Source: Pyrus communis
Taxonomy: Eukaryota; Streptophyta; Magnoliopsida; Rosales; Rosaceae
Assembly (NCBI RefSeq): GCF_963583255.1
Contig: NC_084815.1
Coordinates: forward strand, 19,380,807 to 19,444,806
Direction: 5' to 3'
Length of the DNA stretch: 64,000 nt
Shown in pieces: positions 52,328-63,100 of the stretch (the stretch's first letter is position 1; every line of letters starts with the position of its first letter). The notes under the pieces are model-generated. The model searched no databases. It was not told the DNA's origin and saw nothing but the letters and a program-made list of their open reading frames with translations. Both the position numbers and the translations under genes were made by a program.

Positions 52328-53814
52328 CTAAGAATCTGGAATATGTACTACACTGGTAGTTGCTTGGTCTTCCCTCTTTGATGATTTCTTTCTCTTCCTC
52401 TGCGATTGTGGTTCTTTGGCTTTCAGATCGTTGCAGAAGGACCTCAACAAGGTGGCCAGATGTTCGTTTCTGTGAACTGAAACCGTGTTTTCCATGAAGA
52501 ATCAGTACATCCAGATTCCAGAGTCCAAAGAAAAAAGTTCAAACAAAAAAATATAGAAGACAGAACATAATAACTAGGTTCATAAGAATTTGGGACACAT
52601 TGTTATATCATTCAATCTCGGTGGGGGTGACATCAATGAGAAATCTAAGGCTTGAAGAATGAAGACCCACCAGAAAGTATGACATCTTCCATGTTTGCAG
52701 TTTTACGACCACCGTGTTGAGAAAATAACTCGAGGTCCTTTGCCAGCTGTTCTGCTTTGCAAAATTGCAAATCTTCCATTAGTAACCCATGATTGAAATT
52801 TAACATACAGGACACTGCAGGAATCTAAACTATCTTTCAGAAGAACTGTTAAGCTCAGGAAATTTATGGCATAAAAATTCTTAGGGTGAATTGTATGATG
52901 CATCAAAAGCAATGTCACAATTTTCAAACCATCACATAATATCTCTCACAATCTCTCCCACCAACAAATCTAATCAGAATTTTTTCGACAATTTTAAAAT
53001 CATCACATTATCTCTCACCATCCTTCCTACCAACAAATCTAATCGGATTTCTTCGGTCCATTCAAACAAAATGCATTCCTTAAAGAAATTTCTCCTCCCA
53101 TTAATCCTGTGAGAACTTTCTTCAAATCCCACTTTCAAATCAGACCTATCATTTATCAATCGAACTCCAAAAACCCAATTCAGAAACTAATATTCCTACC
53201 AAAAGAGGCAGTCCAGTTTGGAGTTTCAATCACCTCCTACTAACGAATCTAACTGGAATTGCTTCGGTCCACGCAAACGACATTCATTTGCATCAAAATT
53301 CATTTCTACACCCAGTAACCCAGTTCCTAATCAGACATTCCATTTTCCAATCAAAATTCAAAAACCCAATTCCGAAACTGAAATTTCTAGCAAGCATTTC
53401 TGATTCGATTTTCAAACACACAAGCACAAGAATCTCACCACTCTGTTCCAGCCAGTTCTATCATCGATTAAACGAAACTGTAAGGTCATCGCAATTTTCC
53501 CAAAATTCTTAATTGCATAGCAGAAAGCAAAAAGATCAAAGCTAAGGACAAAATACCTGCATACTTGAAAGCCAAATCGGCAATGCAAGCCATCACGGGC
53601 CCCGAAATCTCCATGGCGTTTCGCTTCCCTGCAGCGAATGGGGAATTTGGAGAAGTGAGAACCGGAAACGAAATCAGGGCCGTCCAAATTAATGAAATAT
53701 TATGGAAATTTGGAGAGTGCATGCGTGCGTTCACCTTCGGCTTATGTGGATGGTGGAGAGTCTAAATCGATCTATGAGAAGCTCGCTCACTGAGTCGTCT
53801 TCCTCCCTCTCCAT
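52328..53814 (-). CDS. MHF1: MHF1/CENP-S histone-fold protein
   Basis: MHF1 (centromere protein S) pairs with MHF2, binds DNA and supports FANCM in recombination control; in plants it limits crossovers (known in Arabidopsis). Exons: 53814-53735 (MEREEDDSVSELLIDRFRLS), 53628-53557 (MEISGPVMACIADLAFKYAE from ATG 53614), 52751-52671 (QLAKDLELFSQHGGRKTANM) and 52476-52328 (HRNEHLATLLRSFCNDLKAK, then a basic tail and stop). The last three join in phase and carry the histone fold (95 codons from 53614). The first join (AG|GTGAAC to TGCAG|GG) has perfect splice signals but enters the wrong frame by one base; see findings. The large intron contains three diverged tandem units (ACCAACAAATCTAATC). Confidence 0.85.
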
Positions 53815-54995
53815 TTTTTACTCTTCTTGCTCTCTGGGAAATTCTAGGGTTCCGTTACTTTGCACCAATTGCGCGCGAAAACGAATCAAACGCAGCGTTT
53901 CTTAAATTGAAATGGGTTAAGAAATTTTGAAGCACATATTTATTTCCCTTTTTTTTCTTTTTATTTTCGAACAAACGATATCATATATACTAATAATACA
54001 TTAGCAATAATGTAGTTCAAATTTGTTTTTGACGTTACTAGTGAAAAAAAAACTACTAGACCATAGTACTAAGCGACATTTTCTCATCTTTAGATTAAAT
54101 ATAAATTCCAATAACGTATGTCTTTTGTAGGGTAACGTCTACAAATTAAACCAATAATTTTAGGACAGCTGCTAATATTTTCATAATTAAGTTTATCCTC
54201 GTATTATGCCCATGTAATGATGGTCGAAAAAAGTGATATCATTTTTGCATCTTCCTTTTGTCTCCAAACCCAGATTTTTGCATATCTCAAAATTAATGAT
54301 ATACCAAATAATTAATCACCAAAATCTTTGATTTACTTAACACTCGGAAATCATTTTCCTTACTCAAAAAGCAAATGAGGTACGCATATAGTGACTGTAA
54401 CAATGATACTAAACCACGTGCCGTAACATTAGTGGAGTGAGGATCCTCTCCGGATTTTCAAATCGTATTTGTTTTCGTACATCGTGTGAATAATTTTCGT
54501 AAGATATTATTAATATTTAATTTTAAATAAAAGTATTTAAAATAATTTCTGACACATGATGTACAATAAACGGACACGATTTGAGAATCCCCATGATCCT
54601 CACAAAGAGGATCCGACGAGGATCCTCATTCACATTAGTGGACGACAAACTTCTACCCTCATTGTGTTTAACGTATAATTTTAATAAATATAGACGTGTT
54701 ACAAAATGACTGGATTGGTAATTCAAAGCAGCAGAGTTACGGTTACACTAAATAATTTCTCCGCTAAGAGCGCCTATACACGTGATGCACCTGTGACCTG
54801 TGTAAGGGGGATGTTGCAGACAATTAATTCGCCATTAGCCAGAAGATTAGGCTGTAAATTTTACTTAATTTGTAGGATTTAGTTCCAATATATGGCTGTA
54901 AATACTTATAGGAAGAAAAGCCATTGTCCAAAAAGCACAGTCCTCATCTTTTGTAACCAAAACTTTGTGTGATAAGAAAACCCTTTTGTCTCCTG
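53815..54995. other. Divergent promoter region of MHF1 and the ASR3-like gene
   Basis: The two genes are head to head, 1.2 kb apart. The spacer contains a minus-strand SINE relic (about 53964-54090) and MITE B (54436-54631). The region next to 54996 is the leader of the trihelix gene. Confidence 0.6.
54436..54631. mobile_element. Fold-back MITE family B, copy in a divergent promoter
   Basis: Its ends AGTGAGGATCCTCTCCGGAT and, in complement, TGAATGAGGATCCTCGTCGG are flanked by a 10-bp identical sequence ACATTAGTGG (54426-54435 and 54632-54641), consistent with a 9-10-bp target duplication. Confidence 0.8.
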
Positions 54996-56223
54996 ATGGA
55001 CTTGGAGTCTATGAAACATGAAGCTGCCAGTCCCAGACCTGACCAAGCTGACAAACAGCAAACGCCGGACGGGACTGGCAGCTTAGTCAGCGAAGACAAA
55101 ACCAAAATCACGAGGCACCCTCGATGGACCCGACACGAGACCTTTGTCCTCATAGAAGGCAAGAGGATCGTGGAGAATGTGGTCCAGAGGGGCCGGCGAT
55201 CTACTTCAGCGTTGGGGACAGAAAATTTTGAACCCAAGTGGGATTTGGTCTCGTCTTACTGCAGGCAGCGCAGCGTGAGCAGATGGCCTGTTCAGTGCAG
55301 GAAAAGATGGAGCAATCTGCTTGTGGATTTTAAGAAAATCAGGAACTGGGAGGCACAGATAAAGCAGGAGGCCGAGTCGTTTTGGGTGATGAGGAATGAT
55401 GTGCGGAGGGAGAGGAGGCTGCCTGGTTTCTTTGATCGGGAGGTTTACAACGTGTTGGTTGGAAAGGAAGTGACTGCAATGGAAGCCTGTCCCCTCGCAT
55501 TGTTTATGCCGGGGCAAACAGATGCGAAGGATGGTGATGGGATAGAGGACGCGGCTGCAGAGGAAGAGGATGAGGAGGAGAGACCTGAGAAAGATTTAAA
55601 TGGTGGTCGAGATGATATGGCAGAAGATAGATTAAGTTCAGATTTTGAGGAGTCTGGGCAAGATGAGACAACCAAGAAATCAAAGAATGAAAACCTTATG
55701 CAAGACAGTCCAACAAAAACAGTCACAACTCCACTGCCTAATTCAGGTGATTTATTTTCTTTGCACTGAAATCGTATTTCATTACAATCGTGAATCATGA
55801 TCATATAAGCTTTCGGGTTTATGATTCTTCATCTAAATGCAAAGATCCATCTGAACAGCTATTCAAACATAATACATTGGAATTGAAGCAAACTTACAAC
55901 TTGTATTTTGTGTATTTGTTGTGTTTTATCTTCCAGGTGCAATAAAGGAGAAACTAAGTCTAGGCTCAAAGACTTCTGGAGAAAATGTTTATCAGGAGAA
56001 ATGGAAGCAGAGGCGGGTGTCAACAGATGAAAGCGAACACAGCAACATTGACCAGCTGATCAAAGTTCTGGAAAGGAACAGCAACATGCTGAATGCGCAA
56101 CTTGAAGCTCATAACATAAATTGCCATTTTGAGAGGGAACAAAGGAAGGAGCAAAACAACAGCATACTCGTTGCTCTCGGCAAGGTCACAGATGTTCTAG
56201 CAAGAATCGCCGACAAATTATGA
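54996..56223 (+). CDS. ASR3: Trihelix transcription factor, ASR3-like (345 aa)
   Basis: This is a nuclear Myb/SANT-like trihelix factor. Arabidopsis ASR3 is a repressor acting in flg22-triggered immunity, downstream of MPK4 (established knowledge). Exon 1 (54996-55746) and exon 2 (55937-56223) join in phase at a split glycine codon, giving 1038 nt. The trihelix (about residues 40-130) has HPRWTRHETFVLIEGKRIVE, WDLVSSYCRQRSVSRWPVQC, RKRWSNLLVDFKKIRNWEAQ and ESFWVMRNDVRRERRLPGFF, then an acidic linker (about 175-215). The C-terminal helix (SNIDQLIKVLERNSNMLNAQ ... VTDVLARIADKL) matches the ASR3 end. The ATG at 54996 is the first in this frame. Confidence 0.9.
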
Positions 56224-56715
56224 TCAACCTTTGTGGTAAAGCGAAAAACTTAGGAAGCTGCATACACATCTTTATCCTAGGCTCATTTTTACTTTCTTCT
56301 TGTACCAGTTATTGACATAAAGCTATCGAATTTATATCTTCTAATCTTAAGTAGTTAATTAGAGACGACATCAGACTCCATAAGAGATACAAAGATCATT
56401 GTTAGCTTCGTAAACTTGATCGTTTCATCTGGTTACTGTTATAATTAGCAAATTTTTGCCATCTAGCTATGCAAATTGAAAGCAGGATACTAAAATTTCA
56501 GAATAGTTTCTTGGGATCGATGGCAATGAATTTAAATTTCATATGAAGAACACAAAATTGTCATCATACATATAAGATTGATAGATGAACATCTAGTATA
56601 AAGAGAACAAAGCCATACATACACAAAGAGGATGAGATTCATGAGAACTTACAAGTAAACGAGCCTTACAACCAGTTAGAGCAAAAGGCAGAACTCAAAT
56701 ATGGCCTTTTCCTCC
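56224..56715. other. Convergent 3' region between ASR3-like and CHLM
   Basis: The genes end tail to tail 492 bp apart, so this holds both 3' UTRs. No other feature is seen. Confidence 0.6.
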
Positions 56716-58155
56716 TTACTTAGCAGGAACAGCCTCAACCAGCCTCGAAAAATAAAATTGTGTAGTGGTTAGTCCTCTCTTCCTTATCCTCCATCCAACC
56801 TTCTTCAAAGCCCTCTCCACATCCGCCTCTGCATGTAGGTACGCTCTTGTTGCCTTTGAAGGCCCCGGGAACAACTCTCCTATCCTCTTTAGCACATCAT
56901 AATACAATGTCTTTGGTGCAAAACTTATAAGCAACCGATTCTCCGCCAATGAGGCAAGATGTGCAATCATCCTGTCAGCCTTGCTCTGCGGGTAATGAAT
57001 CAAAACATCTAGACAGACCATCGTGTCGTACTTCCCATCCAAGCTCTCTAAATCCTTCACTTCGAATTTTGGCAGTACTGGTCCTGCCGAGAAGCCATTG
57101 CTTAACTGAAGCTGCTTTTTTGCCTGCATAAAAATCAAAAGTGTGAGATTAAACCACAGCCACGAGCAATTCACATTCAAGCAAAACAATCAACCAATAC
57201 AACCCAGATTATAAAACTCCAACTCCAAAACCCACATCCAAAAAAGCAGCTTTTTCCAAATTTACTTATTTAAATCTCAAATTTCCAGCAAAACAATCAC
57301 CAACACTGACCCAGATTCGCAAATTCCAATTCCACAAAAACCCACATTGCCAATCGGCTTCGTTCCACCGAATTCAACATTTCCCTCCAAAACCCACACC
57401 CAAAAAGCAATTTTTTTTTTCAAAAATTAGTTAGAAATTCACATTCGAGCAAAACCATTACCAACGCAGGTTAGCAAGTTCCGATTCCACCAAAACCCAC
57501 ATTGCCAATTTCCCCAAGTCCATCAAACCAACACTTCCCTCCAAAACCCAAAACCAAAAAAAGCAGCTTTTTTCAAAATCACTAGTTCAAAACTCACCTG
57601 CTTCTCAGCCTCTGCAACCATGGCAGCTGAAATATCAGCAGCCGTGACAACCACCCCTTCCTTCGCCAACGGAATCGCCAACCAGTCCCACACCCGGCGT
57701 CGCACACAGAGACCCCCTGAAGTGGGCCCTCATCGGTCAACATCTTTATCACATTCTCAACGGTCTTGGAGTGCCCGAGCCTGATGTCCCTCTGAACTCG
57801 GTTGACGTCATCCGTCTCTCTGTATATCTTCTTCCATCGCTCGAATCCAGACTTGTTGAAGTAGTCCTTCACCACCTCCTTGTCGCCACCGCCGACTTTT
57901 TCGGCCTGGAGGCGGAGACGCTTTTCCGGGTCGGATAAGGAAATCGAGGCGGCGAGGGCGGCCATCGATCCGCCGCCAATGGCGGCAATTGTGGCGCTGT
58001 CGACTTCGGCAGGAGGCGGGAGGGCGAAGAGTGGCTTGACGACGGTGGTGGGGGAGTTTTAGGGTGGTAGGTTTGTTTGGCTTTGGGGAGAATATGGGCC
58101 TGGGATTTGGGTTGGGGAAGTGGAGTGGGGAGGATAGTGAGGCGGAGGATGCCAT
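56716..58155 (-). CDS. CHLM: Mg-protoporphyrin IX methyltransferase, frame-broken as read
   Basis: CHLM transfers a methyl group from SAM to Mg-protoporphyrin IX in plastids, a step of chlorophyll synthesis. Exon 1 (58155-57598) starts MASSASLSSPLHF with a Ser/Pro-rich chloroplast transit peptide. Exon 2 (57123-56716) holds FEVKDLESLDGKYDTMVCLD, IGELFPGPSKATRAYLHAEA and RGLTTTQFYFSRLVEA. The intron is GT-AG in phase 0. Exon 1 is not one open frame. The transit peptide frame changes before IGGGSMAALAAS (candidate site the C5 run at 58050-58054). It changes again inside SAM motif I, after VCDAGCGTG (about 57682), before LAIPLAKEG. Protein identity is strong; the breaks may be errors or a dying copy. 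Confidence 0.85.
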
Positions 58156-58238
58156 TTTTTGTCCTTTTTTGGGTGTTCTCTCTCCGACAGGCGAGAGAGA
58201 CTGTGGGAGTGTGACTGTGTGTCCGCTGGGCAGTTGAT

Positions 58239-58266
58239 GAGCTTATCCTCGATAGGATAAGAGCTC
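58239..58266. promoter_or_regulatory. Palindrome with paired I-box (GGATAAG) motifs upstream of CHLM
   Basis: About 85-110 bp upstream of the CHLM ATG, GAGCTTATCCT and AGGATAAGAGCTC face each other around a 4-bp centre. GATAAG is the I-box of light-regulated plant promoters. CHLM is light regulated, so an I-box pair here is plausible, but this reading rests on motif matching only. Confidence 0.45.
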
Positions 58267-58887
58267 ATGCTTCCTCGATTCCCGCAGGACCCACTTTTTG
58301 TCAGGCTGTGGTTTCAAAAATATTTGGGTGCGCCGGGCGTGCCACATCACCCTGTCCTTGCATTTACTCCATCAAAGTGCATTTGAGTCTTGAATTGGAA
58401 GCCCTGCAAGTTTTTAGGCATTGCTAGGGTTTTTTTTTTTTTTTTTTTTACATTATGGGAAGGAGGAATTCAGTTAAACCACATAATAGACAATTTAATT
58501 TGATATCGAATTCGTCATTCACGAGATTCGAACTAAGACATCTTACTTACAAATGAAAAAGAATATCACCAAATCGTAGTACTGAATGACCACTTTGCTA
58601 GCATTAACTTATAACACAATGATCATGTGGTTTAGATAGCCTATAACATGAAAAGAATGAAAACCAAACTAATTCAAATAAAGTAACGTCTCAAGAAGAA
58701 AAAAAAAAACACACCAAAAACCAAAGATTTAAAAAATGAAACTAGCCTTCATGCATGTGTTCATGCGCGTGTAGAAGACATTTTTTAAATCACAGCGTGT
58801 TACGCGCGACTTACACATTCTAAATGTATTTATATGCGAAAATTGACAAAAGGAAAGTCAAATATTTCAAGTAAATGAATAATCTTA
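58267..58887. other. CHLM promoter and SINE relic
   Basis: Promoter DNA for the minus-strand CHLM gene, a poly-T run near 58431-58448 and a minus-strand SINE relic at about 58500-58592 (CGAGATTCGAACTAAGACAT, CAAATCGTAGTACT). Confidence 0.5.
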
Positions 58888-59252
58888 CACTATGTTTGGA
58901 TGAAGGAAATAAACTTGAAATTTGGATAAAAGTCAGAATTTATAAATTGACATGCACAAATTCCCTTGTTTGGATTTATAAACATAGAAATTTAGAATTT
59001 CCGCATGAAAAATAAAAACTTGGAATTTGGGGCCTCCAATTCCCAAGTTTAAATTCCATGTAAATATGTGTCATTTCCCAATTTCTATAATTGAGAGTTT
59101 AAAATTAACAAATTCCATTCTCAATTCCATTGTTCTTTTAGATTAATCAAACAAGAAAATTTACAAATTCTATAAAATAAAATCCCTTCATCTCAATTTC
59201 CGTCATTTTAAAATTCCTTAGTAATCTTAAATTTCTTCATCCAAACATAGCG
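58888..59252. mobile_element. Tourist/Harbinger-like MITE (365 bp)
   Basis: The termini are CACTATGTTTGGATGAAG and, in complement, CGCTATGTTTGGATGAAG. TTA is duplicated on both sides (58885-58887 and 59253-59255), the target size of PIF/Harbinger. The interior is AT-rich and non-coding. Confidence 0.8.
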
Positions 59253-59339
59253 TTAGATAATGTTAGAAGAAACCCCTCATAAACCAATTGAAGCAGCTGA
59301 GTTCACATAATAAAATCAGTCCCTATATAATTTACATTA

Positions 59340-60015
59340 AGAATAGAGAAAATAATATTTAATTAACAATTGATTGAATCACATTATTACTAGCCCATTG
59401 TGAGGCTAAAGTCTAAACACACCCGTCCCCCTTAACGTAGATAATATCATTTGTTAAAAAAATAAAACAATCATTTGACAATTAATTTAATCACATTATT
59501 ATCCGCGTGCAAAAGACTTTTTTTATAACTAGCATTACACGCCTCTTAAGATGTTTTGAACATGTTTAAAAATAGAGAAAATAATATTCAATAAACAACT
59601 GCTTGAATCACATTATTACTAGTCCATTGTGAGGCTAAATACACCATCTCCCATTTAGTGTAAATAATATCGTTTGTTAAAAAAAATAATCATTTGACAA
59701 CTAATTTAATCATATTATTATCTGCGTGCAAATGCCTTTTTTTTATAACCGGCATTATACGCCTCTTAAGATGTTTTGGACGTATTTAAAAATACAGAAA
59801 ATAATATTGAATGAACGACTGATTGAATCACATTATTTCTAGCCCATTGTGAGGCTAAGCCCACCACCATCCCTTTAGTATATATAATATCGTTTGTTAA
59901 GAAAAAACAATCATTTGACAACTAATTTAATCACATTATTACTAACCTATTATGAGCCTAAGCCCACACCCTCCTCCTTAGTGTAGATAATATTCTTTGT
60001 TAAAAAAAAAAAAAA
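59340..60015 (+). repeat. Tandem array of SINE tail units (about 215 bp each)
   Basis: Three units (about 59342-59570, 59571-59786 and 59787-60015) each contain AGAAAATAATATT, a SINE tail (CACATTATTACTAGCCCATTGTGAGGCTAA-like, then AGATAATATCGTTTGTTA and poly-A) and, in the first two, a linker ending CGCCTCTTAAGATGTTTTG. The last unit carries a second SINE tail at 59930-60015. Confidence 0.75.
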
Positions 60016-60128
60016 GGAATTGTTATTAGCACTCCAAAAATCTCATTTGGCACTCCAAACTTTCTATAATTAGAAAGAAAAATACATTTGTGAAGAGTGT
60101 AGAATGATATTTTTGGAGTGCTAATAAT
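60016..60128. mobile_element. Palindromic MITE family A, copy 4
   Basis: It runs from GGAATTGTTATTAGCACTCC to GGAGTGCTAATAATAG and directly abuts the pyrimidine array on its right and a SINE poly-A tail on its left. Confidence 0.75.
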
Positions 60129-60129
60129 A

Positions 60130-63100
60130 GTACTATACTCCTGTTCTTTCTCCTGCTCCTGCTCCTTCTTATCCTCCTGCTCCTGCTTCTTCTCCTGCTC
60201 CTGCTCATTCTCCTGCTCCTGCTTCTGCTCATTCTCCTGCTCCTGCTCATTCTCCTCCTCATTCTCCTGCTCCTGCTTCTTCTCATTCTCTTCCTTCTGC
60301 TCCTTCTCCTCCTCATCCTCCTCCTGCACCTGCTCATGCTCCTTCTCCTCCTCATCCTCCTCATGCACCTGCTCCTGCTCCTTCTCTTTCTCCTCCTCAT
60401 TCTCTTTCTCCTTCTCCTGCTCCTGCTCCTGCTCCTTCTCCTGCACCTGCTCATGCTCCTTCTCTTCCTGCTCCTTCTCTTTCTCCTTCTCTTGCTCCTG
60501 CCCCTGCTCCTTCTCCTCCTGCTCCTTCTCTTTCTCCTTCTCCTGCCCCTGCTCCTTCTCATTCTCCTTCTCATTCTCCTGCTTCTTCTCCTTCTCCTCC
60601 TGCTCCTTCTCCTTCTCTTCCTCCTTCTGCTCCTTCTCCTTCTCCTTCTCATTCTCATGCTCATTCTCCTGCTCCTCCTGCTCCTGCTCCTCCTGCTCCT
60701 GCTCCTTCTCCTTCTCCTTTTCCTTCTCCTCCTCATCCTCCTCCTCATCCTCCTCCTCCTCCTCCTGCTCATCCTCATCATGCTCTTGCTCCTCCTCCTT
60801 CTTCTCCTTCTTCTTCTTCTTCCCCTTCTCCTCCTCCTGCTCCTTCTTATTCTCCTTCTCTTTCTCATTCTCCTGCTCCTGCTCCTGCTCATCCTTCTCC
60901 TTATCTTTTTCTTTCTCATTCTCATTCTCATCCTCATTCTCCTTCACCTCCTCCTGCTCCTGCTCTTTCTTCTTCTCATTCTCCTTCTCCTTCTCCTTCT
61001 CCTTCTCATTCTCCTGCTCCTGCTCATTTTCCTCTTCCTCCTTCTCCTTTTCCTTCTCCTTCTCCTTCTCATTCTCCTCCTCCTCCTTCTCCTTCTCATC
61101 TTCCTGCTCCTGCTCCTCATTCTCCTTTTCCTTTTCCTTCTCATTCTCATTCTCCATCTCCTCCTCTTGCTCCTGCTCATTCTCATTCTCTTTCTCCTCC
61201 TCCTCATCCTGCTCATTCTCCTCCTCCTTCTCATTCTCCTTCTCCTGCCCCTTCTCCTTCTCCTGCTCCTTCTCATTCTCCTGCTCCTGTTCCTCCTTCT
61301 CCTCCTCATCTTCCTTCTCATCCTCCTTCTCATTCTCCTCCTTCTGCTCCTGCTCCTGCTCTTCCTTTTCCTTCTCCTGCTCATGCTCCTCCTTTTCCTT
61401 CTCCTGCTCCACCTCCTCCTCCTCATCCTGCTCATTCTCCTGCTCATGTTCCTGCTCATTCTCCTTCTTCTTCTCCTGCTTCTGCTCCTGCTCCTCCTCC
61501 TTCTCCTCATCCTTCTCCTGCTCCTGCTGCTGCTCCTCCTCCTCATTCTCCTGCTCCTGCTCCACCTCATGCTCTTCCTCCTCATTCTCCTCATTCTCCT
61601 GCTCCTGCTCCTGCTCATTCTCCTTCTCCTTCTCCTGCTTCTGCTCCTGCTTCTTCTCCTTCTCCTCATCCTTCTCCTGCTCCTCCTCTTCATTCTCCTG
61701 CTCCTGCTCCACCTCATGCTCTTCCTCCTCATTCTCCTCATTCTCCTGCTCCTGTTCCTGCTCATTCTCCTTCTCATTCTCCTCTTCCTCCTCCTTCTCA
61801 TCCTGCTTCTGCTTCTGCTCCCGCTACTTCTCCTTCTCCTTCTCATTCTCCTCCTCTTGATCCTGCTCCTGCTCCTGCTTCTACTTCTGCTCCTTCTCAT
61901 TCTCCTTCTCCTGCTCCTGCTCCTTCTCATTCTCCTTCTCCTGCTCATGCTCCTGCTCATTCTCCTTCTTCTCCTCCTGCTCATGCTCCTGTTCCTGCTC
62001 CTGCTTCTTCTCCTCCTGCTCCTGCTCCTTCTCATTCTCCTTCTCCTACTCCTGTTCCTGCTCATTTTCATTCTCATTCTCCTTCTCCTGCTCATACTCC
62101 TGCTCCTCTCCTTTTCCTTCTCATTCTCATGCTCCTTCTCCTTCTCATTTCTCATGCTCCTGCTCCTGCTCCTTCTCCTGCTCCTCATCTTCATCCTCAT
62201 CCTCCTTCTCCTTCTCCTGCCTCCTCCTGCTCCTGCCTCCTCCTCATGCTGCTGCTGCTCCTCCTCATTCTCATTCTCCTGCTCCTGCCTCCTCATCCTC
62301 CTCCTCCTCTTGTCCTCCTCTTTCTCCTTCTCCTCCTCTTTCTCCTTCTCCTGCTCCTGCTCCTGCTCATCTCCTTCTCCTTCTCCTCCTCATCCTCCTT
62401 CTCCTTCTTCTGCTCCTCCTCATCATCCTCCTCCTCCTCCTCCTCCTTTCCTTCTCCTTCTCCTTCTCCTGCTCATTCTCCTCCTTCTCCTTCTCCTGCT
62501 CATTCTCCTCCTTCTCCTTCTCCTTCTCTTGCTCCTGCTCCTCTCATTCTCCTTTTCCTTCTCCTTTTCCTGCTCCTGCTCCTTCTCCTGCTCCTGCTCC
62601 TGCTCTTATCTTTCTCCTTCTCCTTCTCTTTCTCATTCTCCTCCTCCTGCTTCTGCTCCTTCTCCTGCTCATTCTTTTGCTCTTGCTCATCTCTTTCTCC
62701 TTCTCCTCCTCCTGCTCCTACTCCTGATCCTTCTCTTGCTCATGCTCATCTCCTTCTTCTTTTCCTTCTCCTTCTTCTTCTCATTCTCCTTCTCCTCCTC
62801 CTCCTCCTCCTCCCGCTCCCGCTCCTCTTCCTCCTCCTCCTTCTCCTTTCTCCTTTCTCCTTTCTCCTTCTCCTTCTCCTTCTCCTTTCTCCTTTCTACT
62901 CCTCCTCCTCCTCCTCCTCATCCTGCTCTTGCTCCTGCTACCTTTCTCCTTCTCCTCCTCATCCTCATCCTCCTCATCCTACTCCTGCTCCTGCTACCTT
63001 TCTCCTTCTCCTTCTCCTTCTTCTTCTTCTTCTTCTTCTTCTCCTCATCCTTCTCATCCTCCTCCTCCTCCTCTTGCTACCTTTCTCCTTCTCCTGCTCC

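Noticed and set aside
53486..53734. Longer MHF1 frame reading through its first intron
   Set aside because: The upstream part is the intron with clean GT-AG borders and starts at a GTG; the conserved protein begins at ATG 53614 or at 53814.
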